From the NCBI GenBank assembly GCA_049642465.1, contig JBAROV010000053.1, forward strand, positions 1-57,624: 57,624 bases of DNA. Direction: 5' to 3'. Shown here piece after piece: positions 31,345-38,797 of the stretch. The notes under the pieces were generated by a model. The model ran no database searches, had not been told where the DNA came from, and worked only from the letters and a program-made list of their open reading frames with translations. The DNA is from CAWDPQ01 sp049642465 (GTDB lineage: Bacteria > Acidobacteriota > Vicinamibacteria > Vicinamibacterales > 2-12-FULL-66-21). Position 1 is the first letter of the stretch. Every line of letters begins with the position of its first letter. Both the position numbers and the translations under genes were made by a program.

Positions 31345-32553
31345 TCAATACAGCAGGTGCTTCTCCCGCAGACGGACGAAGGCGTCCGTCTCCCTGCGCC
31401 ATTCTGAGACCAGCGCGTCCGACGCGCTCCCGGAATCGATTGTCAGGCGAAGGCGATCGGATCCGTAAAGGATGTCGATCGGCGCTTTCTCGTGTTCGTA
31501 CTCGTACGGGGGGTCCCGCCAGGCAAAACGTGACGGGTTCTGCGCGCGAAACTCGGCGATGAGCTCAACGGCCGTGCGCACGGGCTCGAAACGCGTCCGG
31601 TCGAGGACGTGGATCTGGCAGCCGCCGCACGTCTGACGCGCGTGCTTTTGAAACGTGGGCTCGAAGAAGACCGGCCGGAAGTGCACGCCGGCCAAGCCCC
31701 GCGAATTCATGGCGTGGGCCAGCCGATCGCTGTCGATCCAGGGTGCGCCAACAAACTCGAACGGCCTTGTCGTTCCGCGGCCTTCCGAAAGCATCGTTCC
31801 TTCGAAGAGCACGGCTCCTGGATACACGATTGCGCTGTCGAGCGTCGGTAAGTTCGGCGACGGCATCACCCAGGGCAGCCCCGTTTCGTCGAAATACATC
31901 GACCGGCGCCACCCCTCGAGCGGAACCACGTCGAGCGCGGCGTTGATGCCAAAATCATCATTGAACAGCCGCGCCAGTTCGCCGATGGTCAAGCCGTGGC
32001 GCAATGGAATCGGAAACTGACCGACAAATGACGCGAACTCGGGTCGCAGCGTGGCGCCTTCGATAGCGGTACCCCCGACCGGGTTCGGTCGATCGCACAC
32101 GACCACCCGAACGCCGTGTCTGGCCGCCGCCCGCATGCAGTTGGCCATCGTGTAGATGTAGGTGTAGACCCTCGTCCCGACATCCTGGAGATCGATGAGG
32201 AGAACATCCAGCCCGCGCAGCATGTCCGCAGTTGGCTCGCGCGTTTCGCTGTAGAGGGAATAAATCGGCACACGCCGGCGCGCGTCGTTGGCGTGCGGCG
32301 TTTCGATCATGTTGTCCTGCACGTCCGATCGGAACCCGTGTTGTGGTCCGAAAAGCGCCGCAAGCTCGACGTCGGGATCGTCGGCCAGTCGGTCTGCAGT
32401 ATGCCGAAACGCCTTGTCGATCGATGCAGGGTTCGACACGAGTCCAATCCGACGACTGGCGACGAGCTTCCGATCCCGCTCGAGCAGGACGTCGATACCC
32501 AGGCGTGCGGTCGCGCGATCGAGTGGCGTGGGACGCTGCTCTGTGGACGGCAT
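31345..32553 (-). CDS. namZ: NamZ-like exo-N-acetylmuramidase (DUF1343)
   Basis: A 402-residue protein of the DUF1343 family, whose characterised member NamZ trims N-acetylmuramic acid from peptidoglycan fragments. Signature stretches are FGPQHGFRSDVQDNM, LLIDLQDVGTRVYTYIYT, RPNPVGG, MPSPNLPTLDSAIVYPG and EGRGTTRPFEFVGAPW. No signal peptide or membrane anchor was seen at the N-terminus, which begins MPSTEQRPTPLDRATARLGI; exported relatives carry one, so this copy may act in recycling in the cytoplasm. A 20-nt gap separates it from the upstream gene of the same strand. Confidence 0.88.
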   Translation of the reverse strand: MPSTEQRPTPLDRATARLGIDVLLERDRKLVASRRIGLVSNPASIDKAFRHTADRLADDPDVELAALFGPQHGFRSDVQDNMIETPHANDARRRVPIYSLYSETREPTADMLRGLDVLLIDLQDVGTRVYTYIYTMANCMRAAARHGVRVVVCDRPNPVGGTAIEGATLRPEFASFVGQFPIPLRHGLTIGELARLFNDDFGINAALDVVPLEGWRRSMYFDETGLPWVMPSPNLPTLDSAIVYPGAVLFEGTMLSEGRGTTRPFEFVGAPWIDSDRLAHAMNSRGLAGVHFRPVFFEPTFQKHARQTCGGCQIHVLDRTRFEPVRTAVELIAEFRAQNPSRFAWRDPPYEYEHEKAPIDILYGSDRLRLTIDSGSASDALVSEWRRETDAFVRLREKHLLY

Positions 32554-32573
32554 GCCGAATTATAGCTTCCTGT

Positions 32574-33119
32574 TCAACGTCGTACGAGTTGACGCGCGAT
32601 GATCAGCGCACACAGCGCATCGCCGTACGAATTGCACCGAAACCGGTACAGCGTGGATCCGTCTGTGCGAATCAGGACGAGATCACGGTCCGCTTGCGTC
32701 GGACGCGTCAATGCATGCCAGGGAACCGTGACGCCGCGCCCGCTGCCAACGAAGATCGCCCGCGTGCTCGTCAGCAACAACCTGCCACTCGGCTGCGAGG
32801 CCTCGTCTGGCATCGACGCGGGAGCCGTGAAATGACAAGTGTCGGTGCCGACCACCCGGTGTCCCGTCGCGATCAGTGGCAGCCCCCGCTCGGCTATCAG
32901 GGCGGTCAGCGCGAGCGCCTGCTCGAGACCGTCGAGCATTTCGCGCTCCATCTCGACGTCAGTTTCGGGTGAAAGCTGATCAAGACGCGAACGGAGTTCT
33001 GCCAGCGCAGCCGCATCGGGCTGAGGTTCGGCTACGGCTCGAACCCAATCGGCTCGCCATGCGTCAGTGACACGTTCCGATTGACCGCGGCCTCCCAGCC
33101 ATCGTCTCCAAAAACTCAT
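32574..33119 (-). CDS. Hypothetical protein with a PH-like C-terminal region (181 aa)
   Basis: Starts at MSFWRRWLGGRGQSE; the ORF continues upstream to 33197 but that N-terminus is unlikely. The N-terminal half is helical with a probable coiled coil (LRSRLDQLSPETDVEMERE). The C-terminal half is strand-rich (GRLLLTSTRAIFVGSGRGV, VPWHALTR, DLVLIRTDGSTLYRFRCNS), in a pattern resembling bacterial PH domains. No membrane segment. It precedes namZ in the same direction by 20 nt, so the two may be an operon. Confidence 0.65.
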   Translation of the reverse strand: MSFWRRWLGGRGQSERVTDAWRADWVRAVAEPQPDAAALAELRSRLDQLSPETDVEMEREMLDGLEQALALTALIAERGLPLIATGHRVVGTDTCHFTAPASMPDEASQPSGRLLLTSTRAIFVGSGRGVTVPWHALTRPTQADRDLVLIRTDGSTLYRFRCNSYGDALCALIIARQLVRR

Positions 33120-33173
33120 GGGCGCGTCAGGTGAACTCGTGTTTGAAATTGCTGCTCGCTCGATCTCGGTCGA

Positions 33174-33203
33174 GTTGCAAAGCCGGTCAGGCCGCATTGC
33201 AAC
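33174..33203. promoter_or_regulatory. Inverted repeat GTTGCAA-n16-TTGCAAC upstream of parA
   Basis: Perfect 7-nt arms separated by 16 nt, 119 nt ahead of the parA start. GTTGCAG is repeated beside the RHH gene at 34137-34143. It could be a partition or operator site; no experiment supports this. Confidence 0.4.
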
Positions 33204-33321
33204 CCCTCACTGCTGATATATGCGCGATGGGCACTCACATTGCAGCCATCCTTACGGCGGTAATGATGTTCGTACGATGCGCGACACGCGGCCGAGCGAG
33301 CCCGCCGTATTTCGGGATAGA

Positions 33322-34101
33322 ATGACTGCCCAATCACCAGTGGTCATTGCCATCGTCAACAATAAAGGAGGTGTCGGAAAGACGACGGTTGCCGTGAACC
33401 TCGGTGCCGCGCTTGCCTCAGCCGATCGGCGGGTGCTGCTGATCGATCTGGACAGCCAAGCCTCGGCGTCGCTGTGGTGCGGTATCCATCGCGGACATTT
33501 GCGGCCCTCCTCAGCCAGCGTCCTGCTCAATGATTTCCCGGTCGCTCAGGCCATTCGCCCGACGAGCACACCAAACCTCGATCTTATTACCGGGTCGATC
33601 GAGCTGGCGAACGCCGACCTGGTGTTGTGCGAGGTGAAAGGGCGCGAGCTGACACTCAAGCACGTCCTCAAGCAACTCGAGCCGAAATACGACCTCATCA
33701 TTCTCGACTGCCCACCCAACCTGTCACTGGTCGGCATCAACGCCTTGATGGCCGCCGACGCGCTGATCATCCCGGTGGCGCCGCAGTTTCTGGCCGTCGA
33801 GGGGCTGAACAGCTTGCTCGCATCGCTCGAAAAAGTACGGACGAGACTCGCCACGAAGAACCGGATCCTCGGCATCCTGCTGACGATGGTCGATCACACG
33901 GCGAAGAGCGGGATGGAAATCAGGGACCGCGTCCGGGCTCAATTTCGAGACCGGATCTTTCACACCGAGATCGACGTCAGCCGCTCGCTAGCAGACGCTC
34001 CAGCCTCGGCGCATGACATCCTGCAATTCGCTCCACGTTCGCGTGCGGCCGATTCGTTCCGGCGCCTGGCGGGCGAGGTCCTGGAACGCGCCGAGCATTA
34101 A
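33322..34101 (+). CDS. parA: ParA-type partition ATPase (no N-terminal HTH)
   Basis: A 259-residue ParA/MinD superfamily ATPase. The deviant Walker A KGGVGKTT (residues 15-22) has signature Lys15 and Lys20; VLLIDLDSQASAS follows, and the Walker B/A' segment reads IILDCPPNLSLVG. It lacks the DNA-binding N-terminal HTH domain of the large plasmid ParA type, so it resembles the small type Ib ParA, which pairs with a ribbon-helix-helix ParB; such a protein is encoded 178 nt downstream. The start is set at ATG 33322; a GTG at 33340 is an alternative because a TAGAAT box overlaps the ATG. ParB-type partner and centromere remain unproved. Confidence 0.85.
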   Translation: MTAQSPVVIAIVNNKGGVGKTTVAVNLGAALASADRRVLLIDLDSQASASLWCGIHRGHLRPSSASVLLNDFPVAQAIRPTSTPNLDLITGSIELANADLVLCEVKGRELTLKHVLKQLEPKYDLIILDCPPNLSLVGINALMAADALIIPVAPQFLAVEGLNSLLASLEKVRTRLATKNRILGILLTMVDHTAKSGMEIRDRVRAQFRDRIFHTEIDVSRSLADAPASAHDILQFAPRSRAADSFRRLAGEVLERAEH

Positions 34102-34137
34102 TCACGCATTTTTGGGGTGGAACGATTCTGCAGCCTG

Positions 34138-34186
34138 TTGCAGTAAACTGCTCAGCTTGCGTTAAACTATGCTCCCAATGTTGAAT
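34138..34186 (+). promoter_or_regulatory. Promoter with palindromic operator, RHH gene
   Basis: A perfect palindrome GCAGTAAACTGC at 34140-34151 overlaps a TTGCAG -35 candidate (34138-34143) whose -10 would be TTAAAC (34162-34167, spacer 18). A second start, TTGCGT at 34157-34162 with TTGAAT at 34181-34186 and spacer 18, lies just downstream. The palindrome is a natural place for the RHH product to bind and autoregulate. Confidence 0.45.
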
Positions 34187-34279
34187 AGCCGCCGACTCAT
34201 CCCACGCGCGTCACTCGAATTAAGGGTGGAAGTAATACGCAACTGACGCGTCGCACTCAGGACGCACTCCGGAGCACAC

Positions 34280-34621
34280 ATGGCGCGTCGGCGCAAAACC
34301 CTCAGCGGCAAAAAAGCGGACATTTTCGCACCCACCCGCCGTCACGCTTCGGGCAAGCGCAAGCCCGGCCGTCCGCCGGTGCACGACGAAGCCTGGACGA
34401 AGGTCACCGTCGTGCTCTTCAACCGGCAGATCGTGTTTCTGGATCGGCTTTCGGCCAACATCCGGGCGCAAAGCGGCGCCGCCATCAGCCGGGCCCAGCT
34501 GATCCGCTCCGTCGTGGACGCGATCTCAGACGCTGACATCGACTTGACCACCGCCACCTCGGAGGCGGATCTCAAGACGACAATTCTCGCCCGACTCGGC
34601 CGTTACAGATTGAGTCTCTAG
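34280..34621 (+). CDS. Ribbon-helix-helix DNA-binding protein, probable ParB partner
   Basis: A 113-residue protein. The basic N-terminal tail (residues 1-33, with KRKPGRPPV) is followed by a ribbon-helix-helix fold: the strand KVTVVLF at residues 41-47, helix 1 about RQIVFLDRLSANIRAQ, and helix 2 about SRAQLIRSVVDAIS. A long C-terminal helix ends LGRYRLSL. The short gap after parA and the GGAG Shine-Dalgarno sequence 6 nt before the ATG support a parA-rhh unit like type Ib partition systems (ParF/ParG). No centromere repeats beyond GTTGCAG motifs were seen. Confidence 0.75.
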   Translation: MARRRKTLSGKKADIFAPTRRHASGKRKPGRPPVHDEAWTKVTVVLFNRQIVFLDRLSANIRAQSGAAISRAQLIRSVVDAISDADIDLTTATSEADLKTTILARLGRYRLSL

Positions 34622-34661
34622 CAGAAGGGAAAAGGCTGCGTTACGATCGAGCAGCGCACCG

Positions 34662-35123
34662 ATGGCTGCCCGTCGATCGATTGCTTCGGCTCTCTGGCTC
34701 ACCATCGCTCTTCCCACGCTCGCGTCAGCGCAAACGCTGGTCATCCACAAAGAAGGCACACGCGAATATCACCGCGCGTGGTGCCCGGCGATTCGAGATG
34801 GAAAAGGCGTGATGGCGTTGACGCTCGGGCAGGCGAACGCTCGCGGCCTCAAGCCACACGCCGAATGCGACAAGGAGCCGCCCACCGCTGCCGGAACCAC
34901 CGGCGACGGTGCGCTACTCGGCAAACCGTCCGGGCCTGTGTTTGTGTTCGTTGACGGCACGAAGTACTACCACCGTGAAGACTGTGCCAAGCGCTCAGGA
35001 TCCATGAAGCGGGAAGCGCTCGATGCTGCTGCGAAAACACATTGGCCGTGCCCCGCGTGCCGTCCTCCGGTGCGTAAGAAGGGCGAAGGTCCGGCAATCC
35101 CCAAGCGAGGAACGCGCGGCTGA
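34662..35123 (+). CDS. Secreted double-repeat Cys/His protein
   Basis: A 153-residue protein with a signal peptide (MAARRSIASALWLTIALPTLASA) and two copies of one short motif. Copy 1: VIHKEGTREYHRAWCPAIRD followed by LKPHAEC. Copy 2: VFVDGTKYYHREDCAKRSG followed by HWPCPACRPP. Each has a YHRxxC core followed after about 30 residues by another Cys, a pattern compatible with a metal-binding or disulfide-stabilised domain. The tail is basic (VRKKGEGPAIPKR). Start placed 15 nt after a TACGAT box. Function unknown. Confidence 0.68.
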   Translation: MAARRSIASALWLTIALPTLASAQTLVIHKEGTREYHRAWCPAIRDGKGVMALTLGQANARGLKPHAECDKEPPTAAGTTGDGALLGKPSGPVFVFVDGTKYYHREDCAKRSGSMKREALDAAAKTHWPCPACRPPVRKKGEGPAIPKRGTRG

Positions 35124-35138
35124 ACGCCTGCTGCCATC

Positions 35139-35168
35139 TTGCGAACACTCGGGCGAAGTTCGTAGGAT
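35139..35168 (+). promoter_or_regulatory. Promoter of the 73-residue protein gene
   Basis: TTGCGA at 35139-35144, an 18-nt spacer and TAGGAT at 35163-35168; the GTG at 35177 lies 8 nt after the -10 box, giving a near-leaderless mRNA. Confidence 0.5.
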
Positions 35169-35176
35169 CAGCTTAC

Positions 35177-35398
35177 GTGTTCTATTTCTTCAAGAAGGGC
35201 ACCGATACGATCACGTGCGAAGTGCGCACGTCTGCCGCGGGCCCCGGCTACGACATCATCATCATCGAGCCTGGGGGCGCAGTTCGCACCGAGACTCACC
35301 CCACGTCTGAAGCCGTCCACAAGCGCTGGCTGGAGCTCCTCGAGCGGTTTCAGCGCGACGGGTGGTGGGGGCCACACATTCAGGATGGGCGGACGTAA
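35177..35398 (+). CDS. Small hypothetical protein (73 aa)
   Basis: Begins at GTG with MFYFFKKGTDTITCEVRTSA and ends WWGPHIQDGRT. It has strand-rich beginnings (DTITCEVRTSAAGPGYDIII) and a helical middle (EAVHKRWLELLERFQRDG). No membrane segment. The neat promoter and start support expression. Family not recognised. Confidence 0.6.
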   Translation: MFYFFKKGTDTITCEVRTSAAGPGYDIIIIEPGGAVRTETHPTSEAVHKRWLELLERFQRDGWWGPHIQDGRT

Positions 35399-35717
35399 GC
35401 TTCCAGCTCTCAGCTTCCCCCTGCTCCCGACCGCCGGAACTCACGGACTTGGTCCTTTCCCGCCTGGTTGACGAGCACCGTGTAATAACTTTCACCGGAC
35501 GCCTGATCCTTTACGGGTTTCAAATGACACCGCAAGTGACTGTCGTTCTCGAGATCAGGATATCGGCCCCACTCGGCACCAGACCTTGCACAAGGTGTAT
35601 CGTCCGCTGCTGATGAACAGCTGGGGTCGCTGTGCAAATCAGCGCAACCCGCCCAGACGGAGCCAGGGACAGCAAACCATCGTCACGCTTTCAGAATCGC
35701 TGACCTGAACGGATAAT
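35399..35717. other. Intergenic gap with an uncertain minus-strand ORF
   Basis: On the minus strand, bases 35637-35410 read an unbroken 75-residue frame from a TTG (MHSDPSCSSAADDTPC...), whose second half reads LKPVKDQASGESYYTVLVNQ and looks protein-like. It lacks a good start and promoter, so it may be a decayed gene. The plus strand has no convincing gene. A GATAAT box lies at 35712-35717, directly before the next ATG. Confidence 0.3.
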
Positions 35718-35951
35718 ATGAGCGACTCGATGAAAAACCTTCGCATCTACATGCCGCTGGCGAGCGGAGAACAGTTGACAGTGGAATTCGCGAACGGCAG
35801 GGACACGATCAACGGTCTCGTCCGCACGGAGCCAGGCTCGACGCCGCGCTCGCTGGTCTTCGAGGCGCAGACGGCCGATCGGCGGACGATCCGGCTCATC
35901 ATTCCCTATTCCGACGGTGATCCGGCGAGAGTATTGATAGAGGGGGAGTAG
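35718..35951 (+). CDS. Small hypothetical protein (77 aa)
   Basis: Reads MSDSMKNLRIYMPLASGEQ and ends ARVLIEGE; alternating strands (LTVEFANGRDTI, LVFEAQTADRRTIRLIIPYS) suggest a compact beta fold. A GATAAT box overlaps the first ATG, so translation may instead start at the second ATG at 35730 (MKNLRIYMP). No signal peptide. It converges with the ADOP permease with 16 nt between. Confidence 0.6.
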   Translation: MSDSMKNLRIYMPLASGEQLTVEFANGRDTINGLVRTEPGSTPRSLVFEAQTADRRTIRLIIPYSDGDPARVLIEGE

Positions 35952-35967
35952 CGCTCGACACGAGCGG

Positions 35968-38385
35968 TCATTCGGCCCGCATCGCGACCATGGGATCGAG
36001 CCGCGCAGCGCGGCGTGCGGGCAGGTAACTCGCGGCGCCGGCAACGATCAGCAGGAGCAAAGACACTGCAGCAAAGCTCCAGGGGTCGCTCGCTCGCACG
36101 CCGAAGAGCAGGCTCGAGAGCCACCGCGATGTCACGAGCGCACCGGCAGCGCCGATGACGAGCCCCAGCACCGTGAGCGTCAACCCTTGACGCATGAACA
36201 CGGCGAGCACATCGCCGCGAGACGCACCCAGCGCCATGCGCGTGCCGATTTCCTGTCGCCGCTGCTCGACAAGGAAGGACAACACGCCGTAGACGCCGAG
36301 CGCCGCGAGCACGAGCGCCATCCCCGCAAAGCTGCCAAACAGTGTGGCGTTGAACCGTGGGGCTGCCGACGTGCCGGCCACGATCTCGTGCATCGTTCGG
36401 AGGCGCCTGATCCGCTGACTGGCGTCAATTTGGTCCACGGCTGAACGAAGTTGCGCGGCGAAATCCGCGGCGCCAGCCACTTTCACGACCCACGAGAGCG
36501 ATGATCCGCCGAAGGCTGCCGTCATCGGCACGTACACCGTTGGTCGCGGCGGCGCCTGGAGCGTCACGGATTTCGTATCGGCAACCACGCCGACCACTTC
36601 CCGAGACACATCCTTGAAGAGTCCCTTGCCGCGGAATCGTCCGATCGTCACTCGATCACCGAGCGGATCTGCGCCCGGCCACCAGCTGCGTGCCACCGTC
36701 TCGTTGACGATGATGACGGGGAGCGACGCCGCCGCATCTGCCGGCACGAACCATCGCCCGCGCTTCAGGGGAATCCCCATGACGTCGAAATAGGCCGGTG
36801 TCACCGGCCGCACCTCCATACCGCCGATGCTGTGCTCCGGGTGGCCGTCGTGTTCCGTTGGCAGATTGCTCTGCCCCGTGAGAGGCAGCAGCGTCGTTGC
36901 GGCGGCCCCGCGCACGCCCGGCAGCTGCTCGATGCGCTCGAGCAGCGCGTGCGTGAAATTCAGCGTGTCAGCGGCGTCGCGCGCGCGTTCGGGGGCGAAC
37001 GGCGTTTCGAAGGTGATGAGGCCCTCCGGCGAAAAGCCCAGTCGCTCTTGATGCAGCCTGTAAAGACTCTGAAGCATCAGGCCCGATGCAATGAGGAGGG
37101 TCGTCGAGAGTGCGACTTCGCTCACGACGAGCAGGTTTCGCGTGCGCGCGAGCACCGCCGGGGCGCCGACATGGCGCTCGCTGCGCAGACACGCCTGCAC
37201 ATCCAGTCGCCGCGAGGCAAACAGAGGGACGAGGGTGACGACGAGAGCCGTCCCTGCTGCCATGACGACCGTGAATGCCAGAGCCGGCCTGTCTACCTCA
37301 ATGGCTGCCGCGGTTGGTAAATCGAAGGGGACCCACGCGACGAATCCACCGACCAGTCCGTAGGCAGCGAGCGCGCCGGCCGCCGCGCCCAGCCCCACGA
37401 GCACGAGGTTCTCGGTGAGAAACTGGATGATCAGTTGCCGGCTTCCACCGAGTGCCACGCGGACGGCAATCTCCCGCGCACGGCCAGCCGTCCTGGCGAG
37501 CAGGAGCATGGCGACGTTCGCGCAGGAGATCAGCAGCAGCAATCCCGTCGCGCCAAACAGCAGCATGAGGTTCAGACGGACGCTACCGACCAGCCAATCG
37601 TGATAGGACAGCACCGAGAGACCACGATAGTTCCTGGACACGTTTCCGCCCTGCGCGCGACGCAGATCGTCACTCATGCTGCCGACATCGTTTTGCGCCC
37701 ATGCGAGCGTCATGTCGTCTCGCAGGCGAGCGATGATCTGCGTGTTCGTTCCGAGGTCACTGAGGCTGCCGGAGGGCTGCAAGGGCACGAGGACGTCGAC
37801 CGGCTGAGGGAACCAGAAGTCGGCCGGCAGCACGCCCACGATGGTGTATGCCGCCGAGTTCAGGGTCGCAGTTCGACCGAGGACCTGCGGAGCCCCGCTG
37901 AACGTCGTACGCCAGACGCTATCGCTGATCACAATCGCCTGCGGGCCGCCGGCTCGTGCTTCCCCCGCAGTGAACTCGCGACCGAGCGCCGGCTGCTTCC
38001 GAAGGGTGCGCAGGAAGTCGTCGCTCACCGCCAGCACCGACACCCACGTCTGTGTTCGTCCGGTATCGAGGCGGCGCTCGCCTCCACCGCGATAGGCGGC
38101 GATCGATGCGAACGTGCGGCCGTGGTCTTTGACGAACTCGAACTCCGCGATCGTGACGTCACCGCCGCTGTGTTGATGAACCAGTCGAACCAGCCTCCCG
38201 GCATCCGGGTACGGCACCGCCCGCAGCAGCACGGCATTGATGACGCTGAACATCGTCGTGTTCACGGCGACGCCGAGCGCCAGGCACAGGATCGCGGCCG
38301 TCGAGAATCCCGGATTCTTCCGCAGCGTACGGAGGGCGTGGCGAAGTTCGCGTCGCACGAGATCGATGGAATCGGCTGCGCTCAT
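35968..38385 (-). CDS. ADOP-type orphan ABC permease (MacB/FtsX duplicated)
   Basis: An 805-residue membrane protein of the acidobacterial duplicated orphan permease family, without an adjacent ATPase gene. The N-terminal part starts with a short cytoplasmic stretch and helix (KNPGFSTAAILCLALGVAVN). A long MacB_PCD periplasmic domain follows, then an FtsX domain (LLLLISCANVAMLLLA). The second half repeats the layout (MALVLAALGVYGVLSFLVEQ), and the final helices end in RLDPMVAMRAE. Such permeases are expanded in Acidobacteria; their substrate and ATPase partner are unknown. It is divergent from the tyrosinase unit with two palindromes between them. Confidence 0.93.
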   Translation of the reverse strand: MSAADSIDLVRRELRHALRTLRKNPGFSTAAILCLALGVAVNTTMFSVINAVLLRAVPYPDAGRLVRLVHQHSGGDVTIAEFEFVKDHGRTFASIAAYRGGGERRLDTGRTQTWVSVLAVSDDFLRTLRKQPALGREFTAGEARAGGPQAIVISDSVWRTTFSGAPQVLGRTATLNSAAYTIVGVLPADFWFPQPVDVLVPLQPSGSLSDLGTNTQIIARLRDDMTLAWAQNDVGSMSDDLRRAQGGNVSRNYRGLSVLSYHDWLVGSVRLNLMLLFGATGLLLLISCANVAMLLLARTAGRAREIAVRVALGGSRQLIIQFLTENLVLVGLGAAAGALAAYGLVGGFVAWVPFDLPTAAAIEVDRPALAFTVVMAAGTALVVTLVPLFASRRLDVQACLRSERHVGAPAVLARTRNLLVVSEVALSTTLLIASGLMLQSLYRLHQERLGFSPEGLITFETPFAPERARDAADTLNFTHALLERIEQLPGVRGAAATTLLPLTGQSNLPTEHDGHPEHSIGGMEVRPVTPAYFDVMGIPLKRGRWFVPADAAASLPVIIVNETVARSWWPGADPLGDRVTIGRFRGKGLFKDVSREVVGVVADTKSVTLQAPPRPTVYVPMTAAFGGSSLSWVVKVAGAADFAAQLRSAVDQIDASQRIRRLRTMHEIVAGTSAAPRFNATLFGSFAGMALVLAALGVYGVLSFLVEQRRQEIGTRMALGASRGDVLAVFMRQGLTLTVLGLVIGAAGALVTSRWLSSLLFGVRASDPWSFAAVSLLLLIVAGAASYLPARRAARLDPMVAMRAE

Positions 38386-38404
38386 GGAGGACCTCGAGCT
38401 CTAG

Positions 38405-38463
38405 CAGACAGTCTGAAATTAGACGGAGAAGGGGTCGTGGAGGGTTGACACGGACAATCCGTG
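38405..38463. promoter_or_regulatory. Two palindromes in the divergent ADOP-tyrosinase region
   Basis: CAGAC-A-GTCTG at 38405-38415 is a perfect 11-nt palindrome. CACGGA-CAA-TCCGTG at 38449-38463 is a perfect 15-nt hairpin or operator that overlaps the end of a perfect -35 box TTGACA at 38445-38450. No good -10 box follows at standard spacing, so it may be an activator- or repressor-controlled promoter. Confidence 0.5.
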
Positions 38464-38547
38464 CCTCTCGAGGCGGGTTTCCCGTTCGGATTCCCTTCCG
38501 CCAACGTTGTTGTCGATGGAGACCGATCAGCGGCAGGAGCACGCCTT

Positions 38548-38793
38548 ATGACACGCGACTACCAGGAGCACGAAGGGCACCGCATCGAGATCCGCGGCCC
38601 CAAGGACCGGCCCGAACTGCTGATCGACGAGATTCCGGTCCTCTACGGGCGCTTGCCGAACTGGAAGTTCTTCCTGAACGACTACGCGTACGACTGGACC
38701 GACGACCTCGTCGAGCTCGCTCGTCGGTACATCACGTATCGCCGCAGGGTGCAGGAGGTTCGCGCCAGAGCCGCCGCTCAGAAAGGAAAGTGA
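38548..38793 (+). CDS. Small partner protein of the tyrosinase-vWA gene (81 aa)
   Basis: Reads MTRDYQEHEGHRIEIRGPKD and ends VRARAAAQKGK. AGGAG lies 8 nt upstream of the ATG; the frame upstream to 38461 is rejected. Six tyrosines (residues 5, 33, 46, 48, 61, 64) and three tryptophans or near-aromatic clusters (NWKFFLNDYAYDW) stand out; a C-terminal helix is highly basic. It has no membrane segment or signal. Its position 4 nt before the tyrosinase start suggests it is a cofactor chaperone, substrate or partner of the enzyme; it does not resemble the known Streptomyces MelC1 caddie by eye. The link is inferred from position. Confidence 0.72.
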   Translation: MTRDYQEHEGHRIEIRGPKDRPELLIDEIPVLYGRLPNWKFFLNDYAYDWTDDLVELARRYITYRRRVQEVRARAAAQKGK

Positions 38794-38797
38794 GCGT

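Noticed and set aside
35968..38385. Complete MacAB-type export system
   Set aside because: Only the permease is present; no ATPase or MacA-like adaptor flanks it, matching the orphan ADOP type.
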